Source of the DNA: JBDHRG01 sp039807445
GTDB lineage: Bacteria; Pseudomonadota; Gammaproteobacteria; Competibacterales; Competibacteraceae
NCBI GenBank assembly: GCA_039807445.1
Contig: JBDHRG010000186.1
Span: 1 to 7,319 of the forward strand
DNA length: 7,319 nucleotides
Direction: 5' to 3'
Both the position numbers and the translations under genes were made by a program. The first letter of the stretch is position 1. Every line of letters begins with the position of its first letter. The notes under the pieces are model-generated. The model did not search any database, was not told the DNA's origin, and saw only the letters and a list, made by a program, of their open reading frames with translations. This document shows, one piece after another, positions 1 to 4,977 of the stretch.

Positions 1-432
1 AAGCTCCCGCGCGATCGCCTTGATGCCATAGCCCTGACGGGCCAACACGCGAATCTCCACTGATTGCTCCTGGGTCAGCGCGAGGAACTTCGTGCGCTTG
101 AAGTTCAGCCCGCCGCCGACCTCCTCGATGAACTCGACCCCCGCCAGGCCTCGGGCGGCGACGAACTCCTCCAGCACGCGGCGCTGGTTGGCGAGATCCG
201 GTCGCTGGGCTGCACTGGACACGCGGCAGTACGCCACGAGCCGCGTGGGCTTGGATCGGTTCCTGACGCCGAGGAACGCGCGAACCTGGCTCTCGGTATA
301 GCGGCGGCGATTGCTGTCGGTCCGGGCGGCCGGAACCAGCCGCCCTTCGCGCTCCCAACGCTGCAGGGTCTTGACCGTGACGCCCAGCAGCTTCGCCGCC
401 TTGCCTGTGCTCATGGTGTTTTCCATAGTCAT
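1..432 (-). pseudogene. IS607-family TnpA (serine recombinase) N-terminus fused in frame to an IS21 IstA-like HTH; partial
   Basis: The minus-strand frame starts at 432 (other ATGs at 426 and 414) and stays open for 144 codons to the left edge. Residues 8-55 form a MerR-like helix-turn-helix: the STGKAAKLLGVTVKTLQRW start, then RTDSNRRRYTESQV. Residues 64-118 match the N-terminus of an IS607-type serine recombinase: LVAYCRVSS with the presumed nucleophile Ser72, a DLANQRR helix, and the GGGLNFKR signature near 106-113. In IS607 proteins this signature is followed by the rest of the catalytic domain (an HKDRLxRFG stretch). Here, from residue 119 (base 78), the protein reads LTQEQSVEIRVLARQGYGIK, which resembles the first residues of IS21-family IstA. 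The recombinase catalytic domain is therefore cut short, and TnpA is almost certainly dead. Whether IstA continues intact lies outside the window. Family calls are from recognised motifs; the chimera reading is inference. Confidence 0.72.
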
Positions 433-441
433 ATCTATACA

Positions 442-458
442 CCTGAAAACACTTCAGG
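442..458. promoter_or_regulatory. Inverted repeat CCTGAA-N5-TTCAGG in front of tnpA
   Basis: This is a perfect 6-bp inverted repeat with a 5-bp spacer. It sits 9 bp upstream of the most distal tnpA start (432) and overlaps the only plausible ribosome-binding bases on the minus strand (AGGTG). MerR-like DNA-binding domains recognise short inverted repeats, so an autoregulatory operator or a TnpA end-binding site is possible. A chance palindrome cannot be excluded. Confidence 0.35.
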
Positions 459-523
459 CAATGCCAGAGTCGAGCCCCTGGACCGGGTCGGAAGCCCCGA
501 TTATGGCTGCCGGCGGCGGCGTC

Positions 524-529
524 TACACT
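524..529 (+). promoter_or_regulatory. Possible -10 element (TACACT) of the channel operon
   Basis: TACACT lies 33 bp upstream of the ATG at 562, in the only gap before this operon. A weak -35 (TTATGG, 501-506) stands at 17-bp spacing. The -10 matches the sigma-70 consensus at four of six bases; the -35 match is poor. No other promoter-like sequence stands out between the transposase remnant and the first gene. Confidence 0.25.
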
Positions 530-561
530 CGAGCGGAGCGCGGCGGCCGCGGAGGGGCGCG

Positions 562-945
562 ATGAATCTCGAGAAAGTGGTGTTCGGCTTCTTCATCCTG
601 CTCGCAGCGACGCTGAACTTCGGCTTCGTGCTCGGCGAGCTCGACAACCCGGTGCACCACGATCCCTGGGAATTTGCCGCGGCCCTGGTGGTGAGCCTGG
701 TCGCGACCGTGCTCAAGCTCGGCGACCGCACCCACATGGGCGCGGTGCTGCTCGCGACCAGCCTGGTCGCCGACCTGCAGCTGATCGCCGCGGCGGTGGT
801 GTGGACGATCGCCGGGCAGGTCTACGACGCCGGCGAGACGCCGCACGTGATCGCCTCGGTGGTGTCGCTGGCCTGGGGGGCGGTGCTCGCCAACCTCGCC
901 TCGGTGGTGCTGCTGCTGGCCGAGACGATCAATCTGCGGCGATGA
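562..945 (+). CDS. Small integral membrane protein, DUF6394-like
   Basis: 127 aa. The start is fixed by GGAGGGG at 551-557, four bases before the ATG. Four hydrophobic stretches are visible: about residues 5-25 (VVFGFFILLAATLNFGFVLG), 37-53, 60-82 (GAVLLATSLVADLQLIAAAV) and 98-122. A polar loop near 26-36 (ELDNPVHHDPWE) carries two adjacent histidines, and a short basic tail ends in NLRR. The pattern matches a small uncharacterised family (DUF6394) that I recall next to RCK-domain channels; this is from memory of the family, not a search. Its stop codon overlaps the start of the channel gene by four bases (ATGA), so the two are probably made together. It could be an auxiliary subunit of that channel, but nothing in the sequence proves a function. 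Confidence 0.8.
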   Translation: MNLEKVVFGFFILLAATLNFGFVLGELDNPVHHDPWEFAAALVVSLVATVLKLGDRTHMGAVLLATSLVADLQLIAAAVVWTIAGQVYDAGETPHVIASVVSLAWGAVLANLASVVLLLAETINLRR

Positions 946-2702
946 ACCTGTTCTGGGAACTGTTCCGCCGCCGCGCGGCCGCACCCGGCCCGGCAAGCGA
1001 CGACGAGCGCCGCGGCAGCGTGCTGTTCCTGTTCCTGCGGCGGATGCGGATGCCGCTGCTGGTGCTGATCGGCGTGTACGCGGTGTCGATCACCGGGCTG
1101 GTGCTGATCCCGGGGGTCGACGCCGAGGGCAGGCCCTGGCGCTTCGACTTCTTCCACGCCTTCTACTTCATCAGCTACACCGGGTCGACGATCGGCTTCG
1201 GCGAGATCCCGTACGCCTTCAGCGCTGCGCAGCGGCTGTGGGTCAGCATCTGCATCTTCCTGACCGTGATCGGCTGGCTGTACTCGATCGGCACCATCCT
1301 CAACCTGCTCGCCGACCCCGGTTTCAAGCGCGCGCTGGACGAGAACCGCTTCGCGCGCCGCGTCGCGCGCCTCGGCACGCCGTTCTACCTGGTGTGCGGC
1401 TACGGCGAGACCGGCAGCCTGCTGGTACGCGCGCTGTGCCGGCACGGCGTCCAGCCGGTGGTGGTCGACGACGACGTCGTGCGCCTGTCCCGGCTCGACC
1501 TCGAAGACCTGGGCTTCGACGTGCCCTGGCTGTGCGCTGCACCCGGCACGGTGCGCGCGCTGAAACTGGCCGGCGTCTTGCACCCGTGCTGCCGCGGCGT
1601 GGTCGCGGTGTCGACCGCCGACGCCGAGGTGATCCGCGTGGCGCTGGCCGCCAAGCTGCTGAACCCGCGCCTGAGCGTGATGGCGCGCGCCGAGCACGCG
1701 GCGACCGCCGCCGACCTGGCCGCCGCCGGCGTCGACCACCTCATCGATCCCTACGAAGTGTTCGGCGAGCATCTGGCGATGACGCTGCGTGCGCCGAGCC
1801 TGCACATGCTCTACGAGCACCTGGTGCGCTCGCCGGGGCAGCCGCTGCCGCCGCGGGTGGCGCCACCGCAGGGTGCGTGGATCGTCTGCGGCCACGGCCG
1901 CTTCGGCCGTGCCGCGTGTTCGGCGCTGGCTTCGCAGGGCGTGCCGACCGCCGTGGTCGAGGCGAATGCCGAGGTCGCGCCCGCAGGCGCGGTGATCGGC
2001 CGCGCCTGCGAAGCCGCGGCGCTGCACGCGGCCGGGGTCGAGCGCGCGGTCGGCGTGATCGCCGGCACCGACGACGATGCCGGCAACCTGGCCGCGGTGC
2101 TGGCGGCGCGGCGGCTGAAGCCTTCGCTGTACCTGATCGCGCGGCTGAACCGCCGCGCCGATGCACCGCTGTTCGCCGCCGCCGCGCTGGACCTGGTGAT
2201 CGCGCCGAGCCGGATCATCGTCTGGCGCCTGCTGGCCGAGCTGAGCTATCCGCTCGCCAACCGTTTCCTGGCGCTGGCCCGCGCGCGCGGCGAGGGCTGG
2301 AGCCGCGAGGTGCTCGATGCGCTCGAGGCGCTGTGCGAAGGGCGCACGCCCGATACCTGGGAGGTGTGCCTCGACGAGCAGCGGGCGCCGGCGGTGTGCG
2401 AGGCGCTGGCGGCGGGGCGTGCAGTGGCACTCGAGGTCCTGTTGCGCGAGCCGCACGACCGCAGCCAGCGCCTGCCCTGCCTGCCGCTGCTGCGGGTGCG
2501 CGGCGACGACGAGGCGCTGCTGCCGGTGGCCTCGATGCCGCTGGCGCGCGGCGACCGTCTGCTGTTCGTCGCGCGCGCCGGCGCGGCGCGGCGCATGGAC
2601 TGGGTGCTCGGCCACAACAACGCCTTCGAGTACGCGCTCGACGGGGTCGAGCACCCCGATGGCTATTTCTGGCGCTGGCTGGTCCGGCGCCGCCAGGTCT
2701 GA
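942..2702 (+). CDS. Two-TM potassium channel with two RCK (TrkA-N) domains
   Basis: 586 aa. After a basic cytoplasmic N-terminus come TM1 (about 36-57), a pore helix (FFHAFYFISYT, 70-80), a selectivity filter STIGFGE (82-88, in place of the usual TVGYGD) and TM2 (about 99-122). The first RCK/TrkA-N domain starts near 148 with the Rossmann motif GYGETG (153-158) and an acidic run VVVDDD (173-178) at the end of beta-2. The second starts near 312 with GHGRFG (317-322) and VVE (338-340). The last part (about 495-546, with RGDDEALLP and GDRLLFVARAG) resembles a TrkA-C-type ligand domain. It likely acts as a ligand-gated K+ channel in the inner membrane, with nucleotide or ion binding to the RCK ring opening the pore. 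There is no clear Shine-Dalgarno site; the ATG at 942 overlaps the previous stop, so translation is probably coupled. Open frame extends upstream to 801, but that part only shadows the neighbouring gene. Confidence 0.88.
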   Translation: MNLFWELFRRRAAAPGPASDDERRGSVLFLFLRRMRMPLLVLIGVYAVSITGLVLIPGVDAEGRPWRFDFFHAFYFISYTGSTIGFGEIPYAFSAAQRLWVSICIFLTVIGWLYSIGTILNLLADPGFKRALDENRFARRVARLGTPFYLVCGYGETGSLLVRALCRHGVQPVVVDDDVVRLSRLDLEDLGFDVPWLCAAPGTVRALKLAGVLHPCCRGVVAVSTADAEVIRVALAAKLLNPRLSVMARAEHAATAADLAAAGVDHLIDPYEVFGEHLAMTLRAPSLHMLYEHLVRSPGQPLPPRVAPPQGAWIVCGHGRFGRAACSALASQGVPTAVVEANAEVAPAGAVIGRACEAAALHAAGVERAVGVIAGTDDDAGNLAAVLAARRLKPSLYLIARLNRRADAPLFAAAALDLVIAPSRIIVWRLLAELSYPLANRFLALARARGEGWSREVLDALEALCEGRTPDTWEVCLDEQRAPAVCEALAAGRAVALEVLLREPHDRSQRLPCLPLLRVRGDDEALLPVASMPLARGDRLLFVARAGAARRMDWVLGHNNAFEYALDGVEHPDGYFWRWLVRRRQV

Positions 2703-2726
2703 ACCCGAGCGTGGCGGAAAGAAAAA

Positions 2727-2755
2727 CGGCGCCGCGGATACGCTCCGCGGCGCCG
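2727..2755 (-). terminator. Intrinsic terminator for the minus-strand decarboxylase unit
   Basis: A perfect 12-bp stem (CGGCGCCGCGGA at 2727-2738 with TCCGCGGCGCCG at 2744-2755) encloses a 5-base loop. On the plus strand it is preceded by AAAAA (2722-2726), so a minus-strand transcript has the hairpin followed by UUUUU. It lies 46 bp beyond the stop of the small minus-strand ORF and 24 bp beyond the stop of the convergent channel gene. On the plus strand no T-run follows, so it should terminate mainly the minus-strand unit, though the stem may also protect the 3' end of the channel mRNA. Confidence 0.85.
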
Positions 2756-2801
2756 GCCTCCGCACTGCGATGGGTGGAGGGTGGGGCCGTCCGGCTTCGG
2801 C

Positions 2802-3005
2802 TCAGCCCTGCCGGCGCAAGGGCGCGTCGGCCGTGGCGCTGCCGACTGCGACGCGGACTTCGGTGCGCGCCGATGTCGCGCGCCCACGCACGGTGGCGAG
2901 CTTGGCGACGGCGATGATGGCGGGAAGCCGTTCGGCCCGGGCCAGCGCCTGCGCCTCCTCGGCGCTGAGCCCGGAGCAGTGCAGACAGTCTTCGAACGTG
3001 ATCAT
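2802..3005 (-). CDS. Conserved-looking small protein downstream of the decarboxylase
   Basis: 67 aa. The start at 3005 is supported by a strong GGGAGGGG (3013-3020) seven bases upstream. The N-terminus reads MITFEDCLHCSGLSAEEAQA, with a CxxC pair (Cys7, Cys10). It resembles the opening of a family of short proteobacterial hypothetical proteins (of the type M-T-F-E-D-C..C-L-T-E-E-E followed by an alpha-helical stretch); this similarity is from memory. The middle (16-38) is probably helical. The C-terminus (39-67) is basic and Ala/Thr/Val-rich with no recognisable motif, and may be shorter or diverged relative to relatives. It follows the decarboxylase on the same strand after 95 bp and precedes the terminator, so co-transcription is likely. 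No signal peptide is seen and the function is unknown. Confidence 0.6.
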   Translation of the reverse strand: MITFEDCLHCSGLSAEEAQALARAERLPAIIAVAKLATVRGRATSARTEVRVAVGSATADAPLRRQG

Positions 3006-3100
3006 GTCGAATCCCCTCCCGCGCGACGCGCATCCTTCGGTTGAGCCCAGTAGGACAAGCGCAGGAGGGCAAAGTGCCCGCAGGGGACGCGCGCTCGCGT

Positions 3101-4741
3101 TCAGCCCGCCTGCTGGCGCGCGCGTGCCGCCTTGATGCCGTTGACGAAGCGGCTCAGCGTGTCGGACAGCTTGCCGGCCGGGATCATCGCCTCGATCAGC
3201 GAGAACTGGCCGCGGCGCGCCTGCGCGCAAGCCAGCGCCTCGCCGAGCTCGCGACGGGTGTGCACCCGCGTGCCGACGCCGCCGAGGCCGTTGGCGAGCT
3301 CGGCGAAGCGCCAGTCGCCGAGGTCGTTGAAGCCCGACTCGGGCTGGAACACGCGCAGCATCTCCCAGCTGGCGTTGTTGAACACGATCACGATCGGGTC
3401 CCAGCCGTAGCGCTTGCAGTTGCCGAGCTCCCAGCCGGTCATCTGGAAGGCGCCGTCGCCGACCAGGATCAGCGGCCGCTGTCCGGTGGCGCAGATGCCC
3501 AGGCCCGCCGGCACGCCGAAGCCCATGGTCGCGTAATAGCCGGGCGCGGTCAGCTCGGTGTAGGGCATGTCCATCGCCGTGAACAGGCAGTCGCCCATGT
3601 CCGAGGCGATCGGCATCGGCCCGTGCCGGCGCATCAGCTCGGTGATCGCGGCGGCGATGTCCTGGGGCTCGATCGGCGCCTCGTCGGCGACGAAGGGGCG
3701 CTCGGCTTTCGGCGCCGGCAGCGCGCGCGGCGCCGGGGCGAACCGCTCGGCGCGCGCCAGCAGCGCGTCGACCAGCGCCGCCAGCGGCAGGTCGGGGTAG
3801 ACGTGGTGGCCGATGCGCACTTCGCGGTCGGCGGCGATGATCGCGCGGCGCAGATCGATGGCCTTGGTCGAGACGGCGAAATTGGTGTCCGACAGCAGCA
3901 CGCCGAGCATCAGCAGGCCGTCGGACTCCTCGACCAGCGCGGTGATCTCCGGGTCGCCGGCGACGCCGAGGTAAGTGCCGGCCACACCGGCGTCGGCGAG
4001 CAGGCCGCGGCCCATGAAGGTGGTGACCACCGGGATGCCGAGCTTGCGCGCCAGCTCGGCGACCCGGGCTTCGAGCGCGTAGCGGCGCACCTCGACGTCG
4101 ACCACCAGCGTCGGGCGCTCGGCGGTGCGCAGCCGCGCCAGCACCTCGTCGGCGCACGCCGCGGCGGCGTCCCGGTCGAACGGCGTGGCGGGCAGCGGCA
4201 CCACCGGCGCGCACGGCGTCAGCACCATGTCGCGCGGGATCTCGATCAGCACCGGGCGCGACTGCTCGCGGCATTCGCGCAGCACGCGCGCGATCTCGGC
4301 CGGGGCGGTGGCGGGGTCGTCGAGCCGGGTCTGCGCGCAGGTGATCTCGCGGTACAGCGCGTACTGCGAATCGACCGTCTTGACCTGGTGGTGCAGCAGC
4401 ATGCCGCTGCGCGACTCGGCCGCACCCGGCGCGCCCGAGATCACCACCAGCGGCGAGCGCTCGGCGTAGGCGCCGGCGACCGGGTTGATCAGGTTCAGCG
4501 CGCCTGCGCCGTAGGTGACCGCGGCGACGCCGATCTCGCCGTTGAAGCGCGCCGCGGCGTCGGCGGCGAAGCCGAGGCCCGGCTCGTGGCTGAGCGTGTA
4601 CAGCGGCAGGATCGCGCTCTCTTCGAGCTGCTTGAAGAAGGGCAGCGCGAAGTCGCCGGGGATGCCGAAGATCTCGCGTGCGCCGTGGTCCTTGAGCGCC
4701 TGCAGCAGCGCCCGGGCGATGTTGGTCTCGGTGTTCGTCAT
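3101..4741 (-). CDS. ipdC: Indolepyruvate/phenylpyruvate decarboxylase (thiamine-diphosphate dependent)
   Basis: 546 aa, close to the usual 545-550 aa. It decarboxylates aryl-pyruvates to aryl-acetaldehydes (phenylpyruvate to phenylacetaldehyde, indolepyruvate to indole-acetaldehyde) in the cytoplasm. The N-terminal PYR domain has the cofactor-activating glutamate Glu53 (LSHEPG) and the catalytic Asp30 (IPGD). The adjacent His117-His118 (LLHHQV) is typical of the pyruvate-decarboxylase subgroup. The C-terminal PP domain has the Mg/ThDP motif GDG (428-430) through NN (455-456), and Glu468 (QPESG) matches the catalytic glutamate of indolepyruvate decarboxylases. Overall it looks like the Azospirillum-type indolepyruvate/phenylpyruvate group. 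The start at 4741 is set by GGAGGAGG (4748-4755); an upstream in-frame ATG at 4849 would add an Arg-rich, non-homologous leader. It is divergent from a TyrR-like regulator, which fits aromatic amino-acid control. Phenylpyruvate is the more likely main substrate in a denitrifying aromatic degrader, but the sequence cannot separate it from indolepyruvate. Confidence 0.9.
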   Translation of the reverse strand: MTNTETNIARALLQALKDHGAREIFGIPGDFALPFFKQLEESAILPLYTLSHEPGLGFAADAAARFNGEIGVAAVTYGAGALNLINPVAGAYAERSPLVVISGAPGAAESRSGMLLHHQVKTVDSQYALYREITCAQTRLDDPATAPAEIARVLRECREQSRPVLIEIPRDMVLTPCAPVVPLPATPFDRDAAAACADEVLARLRTAERPTLVVDVEVRRYALEARVAELARKLGIPVVTTFMGRGLLADAGVAGTYLGVAGDPEITALVEESDGLLMLGVLLSDTNFAVSTKAIDLRRAIIAADREVRIGHHVYPDLPLAALVDALLARAERFAPAPRALPAPKAERPFVADEAPIEPQDIAAAITELMRRHGPMPIASDMGDCLFTAMDMPYTELTAPGYYATMGFGVPAGLGICATGQRPLILVGDGAFQMTGWELGNCKRYGWDPIVIVFNNASWEMLRVFQPESGFNDLGDWRFAELANGLGGVGTRVHTRRELGEALACAQARRGQFSLIEAMIPAGKLSDTLSRFVNGIKAARARQQAG

Positions 4742-4810
4742 GGTGTTCCTCCTCCGCAGAAGCGTGCGCAGTACCTTGGCAGAACCGCGCGGGCTGCGCC
4801 GCCGACGCCG

Positions 4811-4841
4811 GGTGCCGGGCGACGCGGCATCCGCCGGCACC
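4811..4841. repeat. Inverted repeat / hairpin in the decarboxylase leader
   Basis: GGTGCCGG (4811-4818) and CCGGCACC (4834-4841) form a perfect 8-bp inverted repeat around a 15-base spacer. An alternative smaller hairpin, GCGG-CAT-CCGC (4824-4834), overlaps the right arm. It lies 70-100 bp upstream of the decarboxylase start, between the ribosome-binding site and the candidate TyrR box, so it would be in the 5' untranslated region if transcription starts near that box. No T-run follows in the minus-strand direction, so it is not a plain terminator. Confidence 0.45.
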
Positions 4842-4852
4842 GCTGCCATAAA

Positions 4853-4870
4853 CGTAAACGCCTTTTGACG
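4853..4870. promoter_or_regulatory. Candidate TyrR box upstream of the decarboxylase
   Basis: CGTAAA-N6-TTGACG is an imperfect palindrome with the exact 18-bp geometry of the enterobacterial TyrR box (TGTAAA-N6-TTTACA). Nine of twelve consensus bases match, including the key G at position 2 and C at position 17. It is 112 bp upstream of the decarboxylase ATG, in the spacer shared with the TyrR-like regulator whose HTH is close to that of E. coli TyrR. Function is inferred. Confidence 0.5.
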
Positions 4871-4935
4871 CTACGTCCGCACGGGTGCGATCGGCCAAGA
4901 TTTGTCGGGTGCCGCGCCATGGGGGTTGTAAACTG

Positions 4936-4953
4936 TGTGGACGCATTCGTACA
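4936..4953. promoter_or_regulatory. Second, weaker TyrR-box-like site near the regulator start
   Basis: TGTGGA-N6-CGTACA has the same 18-bp frame, with eight of twelve consensus bases including G2 and C17. It lies 24 bp upstream of the regulator ATG, where binding could repress the regulator's own gene. It starts 83 bp from the start of the first candidate, about eight helical turns. Alone it would be unconvincing; the pairing gives it modest support. Confidence 0.3.
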
Positions 4954-4977
4954 CGTGGCCATACACCGGAGGGATCG

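Noticed and set aside
822..2765. Long antisense open frame (about 647 codons) opposite the channel gene
   Set aside because: It mirrors the real gene, is dominated by Arg, Gln, His and Ala, has no recognisable domain and no ribosome-binding site; typical of GC-rich DNA where stop codons are rare.
3067..3079. Terminator hairpin between the decarboxylase and the small ORF (GGGCA-N3-TGCCC)
   Set aside because: The stem is only 5 bp with no T-run in the minus-strand direction; the strong terminator lies after the small ORF.
4742..4849. N-terminal extension of the decarboxylase from the upstream ATG at 4849
   Set aside because: The extension is Arg-rich without homology, whereas GGAGGAGG stands directly before the ATG at 4741 and that start gives the usual family length.
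4742..4977. Sigma-54 promoter (TGGCAC-N5-TTGCA type) in the divergent spacer
   Set aside because: TGGCAG sequences occur on both strands, but none has a GC element at the right distance, and the regulator lacks the GAFTGA loop.
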